In this document: positions 1-8,533 of the stretch, in pieces
How positions within the stretch are numbered: position 1 is the first letter of the stretch
How the letters are laid out: each line of letters opens with the position of its first letter
Translations under genes and position numbers: made by a program
Source of the DNA: Wocania_A sp965224845
GTDB taxonomy: Bacteria > Bacteroidota > Bacteroidia > Flavobacteriales > Flavobacteriaceae
Direction: 5' to 3'
NCBI GenBank assembly: GCA_965224845.1
Contig: CBDDAJ010000020.1
Span: 1 to 64,000 of the forward strand
DNA length: 64,000 nt
The notes under the pieces: model-generated
Seen by the model: only the letters and a program-made list of their open reading frames with translations
Databases searched by the model: none
What the model was told of the DNA's origin: nothing

Positions 1-388
1 TTGAAGCTACTAACCTATCTGTTTTTTCATCTAAATAACAGTACACTAAATACCAACCACCCGGTTTCATTTTAAAAGCTTGCTCTTTAAATGGGCAAAA
101 CAACTCCTTTACTAATCCCCAATCTAAAAAGGCACCATAGTCCGTTACCTGATTGCATCGTAATAATGCAAAATCGTTACGTTTTATATAGGGTATATCT
201 GTAGTTGCAACGGGTCTTTCTTCATTATCTAAATACACAAAAACCTCAAGTTTATCCCAAATTTTAAACGCTTCCGGAACATATCTATTTGGTAATAACA
301 CTTCATTATCTTCATCATCAATTAAATAAACGCCGTGGTCTGTTTCACGAAGTATTTCTAAGGTATTTATTTGTCCTAATTCTATCAT
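1..388 (-). CDS. CvfB-like S1 RNA-binding protein, partial (runs off the left edge)
   Basis: The first 129 codons of a leftward gene are visible; the 3' part lies outside the window. The translation starts MIELGQINTLEIL and contains LLPNRYVPEAF, DKLEVFVYLD, VTDYGAFLDWGL and YLVYCYLDEKT. These are hallmark stretches of the CvfB/YitL family, which is built of tandem S1-like (OB-fold) RNA-binding domains; the second S1-like unit begins around residue 75. Family members are usually about 280 residues, so slightly less than half is seen. CvfB proteins are linked to RNA binding and virulence-factor or stress regulation in Firmicutes; the role in Bacteroidota is not established. The ATG at 386-388 is chosen because a TAnnTTTG box (393-400) ends four bases upstream, implying a leaderless mRNA. 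Identification is confident; function is family-level only. Confidence 0.85.
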   Translation of the reverse strand, partial: MIELGQINTLEILRETDHGVYLIDDEDNEVLLPNRYVPEAFKIWDKLEVFVYLDNEERPVATTDIPYIKRNDFALLRCNQVTDYGAFLDWGLVKELFCPFKEQAFKMKPGGWYLVYCYLDEKTDRLVAS

Positions 389-392
389 GGCA

Positions 393-400
393 CAAAGGTA
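393..400 (-). promoter_or_regulatory. Bacteroidota -7 promoter box, TACCTTTG, abutting the CvfB-like ATG
   Basis: Read on the minus strand the sequence is TACCTTTGTGCCATG. The first eight bases match the TAnnTTTG -7 consensus exactly and the ATG follows after four bases. Transcription would start at or next to the A of the start codon. No good TTG -33 element is seen at the usual spacing, so this is a one-box call. Confidence 0.5.
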
Positions 401-509
401 ATGATATTGAATAAGATTATTTATTTGAAGTTAACAAAACTATAAAGATCTATTTTGTTCTTAAAAAGTATTCAAAAAACGTTAAAATAAGTAAATTGAG
501 GTCAAAGAA

Positions 510-536
510 AAAGCGTTACAAAAAATGCAACGCTTT
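510..536 (-). terminator. Intrinsic terminator of the DUF2853 gene
   Basis: AAAGCGTT (510-517) and AACGCTTT (529-536) form an 8-bp stem with an 11-base loop. Read on the minus strand the stem is followed by a T-rich tract (TTTTCTTTG). It lies about 25 bases past the stop of the leftward DUF2853 gene. Rightward reading gives a weaker tail, so it mainly serves the leftward gene. Confidence 0.7.
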
Positions 537-558
537 GAAATTATATAAACGACTTATA

Positions 559-897
559 CTAGTAAGCAGACTCCTTCTTGAAATGCTTAGTCAATAAATA
601 GTAAACCACTGCTCTATACTTATTTCTGTTTGACTGCCCGTATTGATCCATAACCGCTACAATACCTTTATCTAAATCTGCTCCATCCTTTAAACCCAAT
701 TTTTTAATCAAGAAATTGTTTTTAACAGTAGCCAACTCTGATTCGTCTGATCCTGAAACCGTAGATGAATCTGCATTATAAATTGATGGACCACAACCAA
801 TTGTTACTTTAGTTAATAAATCCATATCTGCATTAACGCCGCATTTATCTTTTAGATCTGCTGCATACTTTGCAATAAGCTCGTCTCTTTTACTCAT
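559..897 (-). CDS. DUF2853 family protein
   Basis: A small, soluble, charged protein of 112 residues with no signal peptide or membrane segment. MSKRDELIAKYAADLKDKCG at the N terminus and the C-terminal NKYRAVVYYLLTKHFKKE stretch are typical of the DUF2853 family, common in Bacteroidota and Proteobacteria. No biochemical function is established for the family. The gene stands alone: the neighbour downstream has its own promoter and a hairpin terminator follows the stop. The ATG at 895-897 is the only sensible start. Family assignment is fairly sure; function unknown. Confidence 0.8.
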   Translation of the reverse strand: MSKRDELIAKYAADLKDKCGVNADMDLLTKVTIGCGPSIYNADSSTVSGSDESELATVKNNFLIKKLGLKDGADLDKGIVAVMDQYGQSNRNKYRAVVYYLLTKHFKKESAY

Positions 898-988
898 AAT
901 TAAATAGTTTTTAATGTGTTTGTTTAATTTGTAAAATACGTTTTAAAGATAACTATTTTTTAAACACATAGAATTATAGAGCGACACT

Positions 989-2743
989 TTATTGCCCGAT
1001 ACACTTGAAATATTGGAGTAATACCTCATCATTTAAATTTTTTGGAGTAAAAATTTCTAATAATTTAGGTTGATGCCCTGGCTGAAAAAATGTTTTTAAA
1101 CAGTTTGTTAAATCTGGTTCATTTGATACACTAATGTATTCTAAATCATACATTTTGCATAAATGCTCTGCCGATAGCTGATGTTTAGTTTCAAAATAGG
1201 TGTCAAAATTTTCAGTGTTTTTATGTCCTGGAAGAATTCTAAAAATACCGCCTCCCTGATTATTGATAACTATAACTCTAAAATTATTAGGTATATAGCT
1301 ATTCCATAATGCATTACTATCGTATATAAAACTTAAATCGCCAGAAATTAATGTTGTTTGTTTGGTTTGAGCTACTGCACAGCCAATAGCTGTAGACGTA
1401 CTCCCGTCTATACCACTAGTGCCTCTGTTGCAAAACACTTCCAAAGTATTATTTAAATCGAATAACTGAGCATAGCGCACTGTAGAACTGTTTCCTAATT
1501 GTAGGATGGTATTATCTGGAATGGCGTCCAAGATGACTTCAAAAGCTTTTAAATCACAAAAATCAATCGCTTTTAAATAGTTTGCATGCTTAATATGCCG
1601 ATTTGATTTAATTGATGCCCAGGTATATTTATAATCACTTTCTTTTGTTTTAGTAAGTTCTAATAATTGTTTTAAGAAGTGATTAGGTGTTGTTTGAATG
1701 AATCTATTTAAACTAAAAAACGTGTCATTTGCTTTCTTTGTGTCTACATGCCAATGATGCTTTGGTTTATACTTACGCAAAAATGCTTTAATTTTTTTAG
1801 ACACAATTAAACCACCAAATGTTAGTAAAATATCCGGCCGCAAGTTTAAAAAATCGTGGTCTTTAAAAGGCGCAATTATTTTATCGATGCTAGGGAAAAA
1901 ATCTTCATGGTGCAAATTCGATGTTGTTTCGGTAAGCACGATTACACTATCATCCTTTGCCAAAGCATCTAACCATTTTTGTTCTATAGCATTGGGATGG
2001 CTTACACCAACCAGTACCATTTTTTTTGAAGCTTCATTCCAATCTCTAATGCAATCGTTTAAAACCAAAGGTTCAATCTGTAAAATATTTTCTTCAACAG
2101 AAACTGTTTTTGGGTTTACTGTTGGAGCAGCAATCATATCATACAAAGGCTCATCAAACGGAATATTTACATGTACTGGCCCGTGTTTTGAATAGGCCAT
2201 GTTAATGGCTTTATTTATTTCAACTTCGTTATACTCCTGAATCCCCTGCTTCAATCCCAATAAGGTTTCCAGTTTATTTTCTAAATTTTTAAAAATAGGT
2301 AACTCCTCATCTGCTTCAACACTATCCTTTAAATCCAGTTTTAGATTTGCTGAATACAAAATATGGTTTTCAAATACATGGGGTTGGTTTATGGTTTGTC
2401 CGTCTCCAACACCTATTAAATGCTTAGGTCTATCTGCCGATAAAACCAGTAATGGAATATCACTATAAAACGCTTCTGCTATTGCAGGATAATAATTTAA
2501 CAGCGCGCTACCAGAAGTACAAACCACAGCGGTTGGTTCTTGCAACTGCTGTGCTATACCTAAAGCAAAAAATGCGGCACAACGCTCGTCAACAATACTA
2601 TAACACTTAAAATATGGGATATTAGTAAAGCCAATGGTTAATGGTGCATTTCTACTGCCTGGAGAAATAATAATATGCTTTATGCCTTTTGCTTTACAGA
2701 GCCTTATAACGGTTTGTGCAAGTGGGATTTTCGGGTATTTCAT
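989..2743 (-). CDS. menD: 2-succinyl-5-enolpyruvyl-6-hydroxy-3-cyclohexene-1-carboxylate synthase (MenD)
   Basis: MenD condenses isochorismate with 2-oxoglutarate in a ThDP-dependent step, releasing CO2 and pyruvate-derived products of the menaquinone pathway. The protein (584 residues from the ATG at 2743) has the ThDP-enzyme three-domain layout. The N-terminal pyrimidine domain includes IISPGSRNAPL and VDERCAAFFALG; CTSGSALLNYYPAIAEA follows. The C-terminal pyrophosphate/Mg2+ signature is GDLSFIYDSNALWN...VINN, with FCNRGTSGIDGS just before. A TTG codon three residues upstream is open but lies inside the promoter box TATTTTTG, so the ATG is preferred. It follows the isochorismate synthase gene on the same strand, 39 bases away, so it can be read from the men operon or from its own promoter. 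Confidence 0.95.
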   Translation of the reverse strand: MKYPKIPLAQTVIRLCKAKGIKHIIISPGSRNAPLTIGFTNIPYFKCYSIVDERCAAFFALGIAQQLQEPTAVVCTSGSALLNYYPAIAEAFYSDIPLLVLSADRPKHLIGVGDGQTINQPHVFENHILYSANLKLDLKDSVEADEELPIFKNLENKLETLLGLKQGIQEYNEVEINKAINMAYSKHGPVHVNIPFDEPLYDMIAAPTVNPKTVSVEENILQIEPLVLNDCIRDWNEASKKMVLVGVSHPNAIEQKWLDALAKDDSVIVLTETTSNLHHEDFFPSIDKIIAPFKDHDFLNLRPDILLTFGGLIVSKKIKAFLRKYKPKHHWHVDTKKANDTFFSLNRFIQTTPNHFLKQLLELTKTKESDYKYTWASIKSNRHIKHANYLKAIDFCDLKAFEVILDAIPDNTILQLGNSSTVRYAQLFDLNNTLEVFCNRGTSGIDGSTSTAIGCAVAQTKQTTLISGDLSFIYDSNALWNSYIPNNFRVIVINNQGGGIFRILPGHKNTENFDTYFETKHQLSAEHLCKMYDLEYISVSNEPDLTNCLKTFFQPGHQPKLLEIFTPKNLNDEVLLQYFKCIGQ

Positions 2744-2749
2744 GTTGCA

Positions 2750-2757
2750 CAAAAATA
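2750..2757 (-). promoter_or_regulatory. -7 promoter box TATTTTTG immediately upstream of menD
   Basis: Minus-strand sequence TATTTTTGTGCAACATG: an exact TAnnTTTG box followed six bases later by the menD ATG. It sits in the short gap between the isochorismate synthase stop and menD, so it would give an internal, near-leaderless menD transcript. No clear -33 TTG at normal spacing. Confidence 0.45.
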
Positions 2758-2782
2758 AGAAATTAGGGAGTTAAAATGCTAA

Positions 2783-3898
2783 TTACAAAACGTTTTTAAT
2801 AACCATAGATTTTGATACCGTTTCTTCCCACTCATTTATAACATCAGAACTTTTTGTAATACCACCGCCTACATAAACTAAAGCTTGTTTATTTTTAATT
2901 TGCATACAACGCAAATTAACATACAACTGTGTGCTTTTTTGAGTTATAGCATAGGCTCTATTTTCTATATTGCGTTTTCCTGAACGGGGTGATTTAGTGA
3001 TTTCAAAATTCAATTCTCCTAAAAAGCCTGTGTAAAATTCGCGGTTATAGCCTTCATGTTGCAAAATGAATTGTTTCGCTTCTAACTTTGGAAACCCACA
3101 AACTGCAGGTGTAGGATGTAATACAGAAACCACATCCCTTAAACTTGAATTTGACCTTAACCTTGCAGAGATCATCGTTTTTAAATGCAATAAGTTTCCG
3201 GCTTTTACAGTTTCGATTTGCGATGCATTTATATTTTCAACTAATGGTTTTAAGCTTTCAATAATAAAATCTGTAACAATAAGCTGTTCTTCTTTTTCTT
3301 TATCCTGCCAGATCACATCTAAAGTTCCGTTATAATCTTGTGTCCCTGCCAAGGCCATGATAGAAAATTGTTTGCCTTCTATTTTTATCAAGGTTTCTGG
3401 TGTTGCACCTAACCACAACCCTACTCTGGGATGGTACCAGCAATATACAAATGCAGATGAATAAAGGCCTAAAAGATTTTTTAAGATGGCAATAGGATTA
3501 GACTCAGAAATGCTTATGGTTTCTTTTCGTGATAAAACTACTTTCTCAAATGCTTTATTATGAATAGCATCGATTCCTTTTTTTACAAGATGAATGTGGC
3601 GTTCTTTAGAGTTTATGTCGATGCATGCATCTATAAGAGATCCCTCAACACTATGGGGCGCTACATTGGGTACAGATAACACTTCTGAAGCCTCAAGTGG
3701 AATTAAAATAGAATCTTTAGTATCATCAAAAGGCGAAAACACAAAACCTTGTTCAGTAAAATCTTCAGTAAAATATAAATCGCTAGTTTCTTGAAGCAAA
3801 GCCTTTACAACACTTTCATTAGGTTTTCTATAAACAACAAAAGGGGTTTCGTTACGATGCTGTGTTTTAATACGATTAAAAAAATCTTCCAAAGTCAT
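2783..3898 (-). CDS. menF: Isochorismate synthase (MenF/EntC family, chorismate-binding)
   Basis: Converts chorismate to isochorismate, the substrate of MenD. The 371-residue protein carries the chorismate-binding core: KVVLSRKE, WLGATPETLIKIEG, MALAGTQ, HLKTMISARL, HPTPAVCGFPK and FYTGFLGE, followed by YVGGGIT near the C terminus. The length fits a stand-alone isochorismate synthase. No amidotransferase gene is adjacent, which argues against anthranilate or aminodeoxychorismate synthase. Its ATG (3896-3898) overlaps the TAA stop of the upstream thioesterase gene by one base (TAATG), a translational-coupling arrangement. MenF versus EntC cannot be separated by sequence; the men neighbours decide for menaquinone. 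Confidence 0.92.
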   Translation of the reverse strand: MTLEDFFNRIKTQHRNETPFVVYRKPNESVVKALLQETSDLYFTEDFTEQGFVFSPFDDTKDSILIPLEASEVLSVPNVAPHSVEGSLIDACIDINSKERHIHLVKKGIDAIHNKAFEKVVLSRKETISISESNPIAILKNLLGLYSSAFVYCWYHPRVGLWLGATPETLIKIEGKQFSIMALAGTQDYNGTLDVIWQDKEKEEQLIVTDFIIESLKPLVENINASQIETVKAGNLLHLKTMISARLRSNSSLRDVVSVLHPTPAVCGFPKLEAKQFILQHEGYNREFYTGFLGELNFEITKSPRSGKRNIENRAYAITQKSTQLYVNLRCMQIKNKQALVYVGGGITKSSDVINEWEETVSKSMVIKNVL

Positions 3899-4326
3899 TA
3901 ACTCGTCTTTTTAGGTAACGAAATGGTGGAAAGTCTACAAATTGAGATTAAATTATCTGCTTCATCAGTTACTCTAATATCTAATAATTGTGTCGTTCTG
4001 CCTTTATGCAAAAAAGTTGCTTTTGCATAAACAAAACCTGCTGTAACACTTTTTAAATGGTTGGCAGTAATTTCGATACCACGTACAAAGCACGTTTCAG
4101 TATCTATAAAAATGTGCGACGCAAAACTCCCTACACTTTCTGCCAATGCTGCGGTTGCACCACCATGTAATACACCATCAGGCTGATGCACTCTGGCATT
4201 TACAGGCATTCTAGCTACTAAAAAATCTTTACCAAAATCTACAACTTCTATCTGTAAAGTTTCCATTAAGGTATTTTTACAGGCTTTATTAGCGTTAGCC
4301 AAAACATCTTCTTTACTTAACTGCAT
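3898..4326 (-). CDS. PaaI-type hotdog thioesterase, probable DHNA-CoA thioesterase
   Basis: First gene of the men operon, 142 residues, one hotdog fold. The motif GVLHGGATAALAESVGS at about residues 51-67 matches the HGG...AES active-site helix of the YbdB/MenI-type PaaI thioesterases, where the Glu is the catalytic base. Position directly before isochorismate synthase and MenD suggests it hydrolyses 1,4-dihydroxy-2-naphthoyl-CoA, the menaquinone intermediate; this is inferred from context. A generic phenylacetyl-CoA-type thioesterase is the alternative. The stop overlaps the next ATG by one base. A strong promoter lies 27-57 bases upstream (4353-4383). Confidence 0.82.
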   Translation of the reverse strand: MQLSKEDVLANANKACKNTLMETLQIEVVDFGKDFLVARMPVNARVHQPDGVLHGGATAALAESVGSFASHIFIDTETCFVRGIEITANHLKSVTAGFVYAKATFLHKGRTTQLLDIRVTDEADNLISICRLSTISLPKKTS

Positions 4327-4352
4327 AGATTAGTGTATTTATAAAATCGGAA

Positions 4353-4383
4353 CAAAAGTACATTACTTATCATTAAAAATCAA
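4353..4383 (-). promoter_or_regulatory. Promoter of the men operon (TTG-N20-TACTTTTG)
   Basis: Both Bacteroidota elements are present on the minus strand: TTG at 4383-4381 and TACTTTTG at 4360-4353, separated by 20 bases. The predicted start point is near 4348, giving a leader of roughly 20 bases before the thioesterase ATG at 4326. The -33 element overlaps the stop codon of the upstream DUF1080 gene. Confidence 0.7.
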
Positions 4384-5090
4384 TGGTGAGTCATTTTGAT
4401 TTTTAGGTTCTTAAAATAGACTTTCATATTTGGTCCGGCATGTACTTGAAGTGCTATCACTCCAGTATTTGAAGCTTTACCTGCCTCTTTATCGATCACA
4501 TCTATAGTTTTAATACCGTTTATAAAATGCTGCAAATGGTTACCGCTTGCAACAATTTTATAGGCATTCCATGTTTCATGGTTTATTTTATTTTGAATCG
4601 CTTTAGATGTTGTAAAAGCTGTTTTTTCCTTTTCTCCATGCTCTAAAACAGTAACTTGCTCGCCTCTATTCGCAATAATACCTCTACCTTTTTCTTCGTA
4701 TAAAATACCAGAATAGTTAACTCCTGCTTCCAGGTCGGCCTGATAACCACCAACCACAAATAAATCTTCATCAAGCACTTTGGCCCTATATTGCACACCA
4801 CTATTTCCGTTAATGATTTTATATTGAAGCTTTAATTCGAAATTTGAAAATTCGTCTTTATAAATTAAAAATGTGTTTTCTTTTAATTTGTATGCATCAG
4901 TATTCTTCCCAACAATACAACCATCTTCAACCGACCAAACTTTGGCATCCCCCTTCCAACCATCAAGATTTTTACCATTAAATAACATAATGGTCTCCGG
5001 TTTATTTTTAGAAGCCAAATTACAGCTAAACAAAAAAACTGTTAGCATGGCTAAAATTAACTCCTTTACAAAAATGTTTCGCTTATTCAT
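4380..5090 (-). CDS. DUF1080 (3-keto-disaccharide hydrolase-like) lipoprotein
   Basis: 236 residues with a lipoprotein signal peptide (hydrophobic stretch then LFSC, Cys near residue 23). The mature part is a single concanavalin/LamG-like DUF1080 domain: LFNGKNLDGWKG, WSVEDGCIVGKN, LKLQYKIINGNSGVQYRA, HETWNAYKIVASGNHLQHFINGI. Members have been described as 3-keto-disaccharide hydrolases or glycan-binding modules; the precise substrate is not readable here. It lies 17 bases after the frameshifted sugar-dehydrogenase/cytochrome gene on the same strand. DUF1080 and such cytochromes are frequent partners in Bacteroidota and Planctomycetota, which points to periplasmic sugar oxidation and cleavage. 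Family sure; reaction inferred. Confidence 0.85.
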   Translation of the reverse strand: MNKRNIFVKELILAMLTVFLFSCNLASKNKPETIMLFNGKNLDGWKGDAKVWSVEDGCIVGKNTDAYKLKENTFLIYKDEFSNFELKLQYKIINGNSGVQYRAKVLDEDLFVVGGYQADLEAGVNYSGILYEEKGRGIIANRGEQVTVLEHGEKEKTAFTTSKAIQNKINHETWNAYKIVASGNHLQHFINGIKTIDVIDKEAGKASNTGVIALQVHAGPNMKVYFKNLKIKMTHH

Positions 5091-5107
5091 ACAGCTTTTT
5101 GGTAATA

Positions 5108-7731
5108 CTACTTATAAATTTTACTGCTTTTGTTTCCTCCAGACAGTAAAAAAGCCATCAAATCACTTAATTCTTTCTCGTTCAAACTATTGATCAAACC
5201 AGCTGGCATTGCAGATTGTGATGCAATTTCTGTTTTTAAAACCTCTTTTTTATTTATTTTACTTGTAATATCTGGTGAAAACGCATTAACACTAATCTCT
5301 AATTCGTTTTCGGTTTCATTAATAAGTCGACCTGAGATTGAGTTACCGTTTTTTAGGTGGTATATGGTATTTCTGTATCTATCTGAAACTGCCTTTGAAG
5401 GGTTTACTATAGCTTCAGCAATATCTTTAATTGAAAAACGTGTACTAATTTGAGTGAGCTCCGGTCCTGAATTCCCTCCAACGCCTTTAATACTATGACA
5501 AGAAATACATAATGAAGTTCTGAAAAAATTCTCTCCGTTTTTAAAATTAACAGTTTGCTTATTGGCTTCAAATGCTTTTTCAACGTCAAAAACCGTATAG
5601 TTTTTACCTGGACCAACAGGCATTATTAGGTCTTTCATCAAATCTGCTTGCTGATTCATTGATTCACTAGCTAAAGATTCAAAATACGCCTTTTCTTCAC
5701 CCGAAACATGATCTAAAGCATTACGCTGAATCGCTTTAATAAAATTGGCATACTGTTTTCCACCAGATTTTTTTAAAGCGCTGTTATACCATTTAAAATA
5801 GCGTTCTTTTAATGCTTTTGTCCAGCCCGTTTTTATGACACTTAAACTCTTAGCATAACTTATGTTTTGCTGATTAGGCATGTTCTTGAGCATATTTTCA
5901 ACATCCTTACCGTATTGATCACTTCGCTTTGAAACATCTGCAGACAGATACATAGATTTTAAATTTGATGTTATAGTATCGTTTTCCATTTTATAAATGG
6001 TAGGTTCTAGGATTTCTGATACATCTAAATAACTAAGCAAAGCACATAGTTGTTTATTTATTAATGCAGATTCTTTTAAATAAAATGGTAATAATTTGTC
6101 TTTTATGGATGTCCTTAATGCCACATCCATTTCCTTATCTGTTCTAATTATTAATAATTCTATCGCTCTTAAATAGTTTGTTTTTTTCTGTGGCGTTTAA
6201 AGTTTTACAATCTGTTTCTAACAGCGTTTTTAATGCCATTATTCTATCATTATTTTGCCCTTGGTGTGCAATAGCTATAGCAATAGCTGTTTGTCTTAAA
6301 GCATCTTTACTCTTTGCAATTTTATATTTCCAAATATTTACATCTTGATTTTCTAAAGCAACTCTAGAAGCGTATCTAACAAATCTATCTTCATTATTTA
6401 AGTTTTCTATAAGAAAATCAATTTGACCAGCATCTTTTTTTATCTGAAAAGCTTCTATCTTTTTTCGCAGTGTTCTTTCTTTTTTACCAATATTGTTTTC
6501 AGACAGTTCTTGTACCTCATTAGCACGTGTTCCTGTATAGGTTACTTTATACAATGCCGATTCTAAGCGTCTACCTCCTGTTAAAAAGTATAATGCCCCA
6601 TCATTACCTACTACACCGTTAGTTAATGGTAAAGGCACTCCTGATAAAAACTCGCTTACCTCAGCGGTATAGCTGCTGCCTTCAGGTTTCAGATTTGCAA
6701 AGTACACGGTGCCATAACTCCAATCGAAAAGATACAAGCCATTTTGGTAATAAACAGGAAACTTTAAACCATTACCATTAAGAAGTCCCGTTGGAGAGCC
6801 CTGACCTAAATTCGCTATACCAGGTAAATTATCCGGGTATTCCGGAGCAAATTTTCCTGTTCCTGTTCGCCATCCAAAATCACTTCCACTTGTTAAATGA
6901 CAAAGTCTAATAGGTCTGTACCAGGGCATTCCCATATCATATTCCATATCAGAATCAAAAGCAAACAATTCACCATCATTATTAAACGCTATATCGTAGG
7001 TGTTTCTTAATCCCACACTTAAAATCGTCCAATCTTTACCCTCAAAATCTGTTTTTACAACCCATCCACCAGGAGCTTTTCTATCATTTGCATGTCCGCT
7101 TGGGTCTTTTATTACTGGCAGTAAATTGTCTTCACTCCAATTTTTAGGGATTGTACTTTCAAGGTCTTCCGGAATATCTGTATGATTCCCCAAAACCAGA
7201 TACAGCGATTCCCTCATCGGGAGACAATACTATATTATGCGGTCCGTGCTCACCAAAGCCATCAAAAGACCGTAGCTTGCTTACAGTATCAAACTCGTCA
7301 TCCTTATTTGTATCTGTTATTTTATAAAAACCACTTTGAATCTTTAATTGGTTATTAGGATCTGCATTTACCAGGGCATATAAGCTTTTATTATGCCAAA
7401 GTAAGCCTTGTGCCATACCAATGGTTATATTAAGTTTTTTAACCTTTACAGAATCTTGTTCATGCGCTACATCAGGCAAAGTCACTCTATATATGTTTCC
7501 GTATTGATCGGATGCATATAAACGTCCTTCATCATCTTTAGTTACACTAACCCATGATCCCTGATCATGCGCACCCGGACTATAAAGCTTTTCAATTTCA
7601 AAGCCATTAGGCATTGTAATACCATCTTGTGTTATTCGCTCTATAATAGTTGTTTCTGGATTAGATGAGCAAGCCAGTATAACAAGGCTAATAAAACTTA
7701 TTACCAGATGTTTTGAAAAGGGTTTATTCAT
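5108..7731 (-). pseudogene. Frameshifted sugar-dehydrogenase-like beta-propeller / HEAT / cytochrome c lipoprotein
   Basis: Three consecutive reading frames make one gene of about 875 codons. Part 1 (7731-~7210) has a lipoprotein signal ending LACSS and the start of a PQQ sugar-dehydrogenase-like propeller (GQLLWHNKSLY-type blades, FGEHGPHNIVLSPDEG). Part 2 (~7210-~6185) continues with SLYLVLGNHTDIPED, GLRNTYDIAFNNDGELFAFDSD, GSDFGWRTGTGK and HEAT-like helices. Part 3 (~6185-5108) continues NYLRAIELLIIR and holds the heme motif CISCH, then MPAGLINSLNEKE and DLMAFLLSGG as in Planctomycete-type heme-binding domains. Shift 1 lies at the GGGAATC around 7207-7213; shift 2 at a run of seven T at 6181-6187, where six would restore frame. 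Both are homopolymer-type indels, so sequencing error is as likely as decay. If intact it would oxidise sugars or alcohols in the periplasm with the adjacent DUF1080 protein. Confidence 0.85.
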
Positions 7732-7861
7732 AATCGTTGCTTTATAATCGTTAATAATTCGATTAGGTATTACTCTATAAATCTAAGAAATATTATGGCT
7801 TAATATTGTATTATGAATAAGAGATGATGTATTTTTAATCTTTAATAAAGAAAAAATAGTA

Positions 7862-8497
7862 ATGCATTTACAAGAAAAAGAAATATCGTATAGGATAACA
7901 AATTCTTATTCTACACTGAATACGCTTACAAAATCGACTAAAAATGTTTGGTTTGTTTGCCATGGCATGGGCTATTTAAGTCGATATTTCTTAAAATATT
8001 TTAAAGGGTTAAATCCTGAAGAAAATTATATTGTTGCACCACAGGCTCATAGTAAATATTATATTCAGCCTGGGTTTAAACATGTTGGAGCAAGTTGGTT
8101 AACCAAAGAAACCACAGTAAAAGACACCCAAAATGTGATGCGAAACTTTGATGCCATTTTTGAAGCAGAAAACATTCCTGATACTATTAATTTAATTGTT
8201 CTTGGATATTCGCAAGGCGTAAGTGTTGCTTTGCGCTATGTAGCAAAGCGACAATTACCATGCGCACAATTGGTATTGCATTCTGGAGGTATTCCTAAAG
8301 AATTAAATGCTGAGGATTTTGCATTTTCGAATGCCAAAGTAAGTTTAATTTGTGGAACAAATGACGAATATTTAAATCCAGAACGTTTAGCATCTGAAAC
8401 TGAAAAAGCAAAGCTATTGTTTAAGGATCATTTAAATGTTATGATGTTTGATGGTAAACATGAAATGCATATTGATAGTATTAATAATTTAGTATGA
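7862..8497 (+). CDS. Alpha/beta hydrolase (small carboxylesterase/phospholipase type)
   Basis: 211 residues, cytoplasmic, no signal. The fold is shown by VWFVCHGMGY (oxyanion region, residues 29-38), the nucleophile elbow GYSQG with Ser117, LVLHSGGIP after it, and a late GTNDEYL (acid) and GKHEMH (catalytic His near residue 200). This is the layout of the small phospholipase/carboxylesterase branch (YpfH-like). It stands alone between a leftward and a rightward neighbour. The substrate cannot be told. The end of the gene runs into a short palindrome (GAATTG...CAATTC, 8496-8516) and a CGCAATGAC scrap that resembles repeat-element ends seen at 31085-31203. Confidence 0.82.
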   Translation: MHLQEKEISYRITNSYSTLNTLTKSTKNVWFVCHGMGYLSRYFLKYFKGLNPEENYIVAPQAHSKYYIQPGFKHVGASWLTKETTVKDTQNVMRNFDAIFEAENIPDTINLIVLGYSQGVSVALRYVAKRQLPCAQLVLHSGGIPKELNAEDFAFSNAKVSLICGTNDEYLNPERLASETEKAKLLFKDHLNVMMFDGKHEMHIDSINNLV

Positions 8498-8533
8498 ATT
8501 GAGAATTCCACAATTCGCAATGACAACAAGACC

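Noticed and set aside
8496..8525. Hairpin GAATTG...CAATTC after the alpha/beta hydrolase gene as a terminator
   Set aside because: Short AT-rich stem without a T-run; it overlaps the stop codon. More likely part of a repeat scrap.
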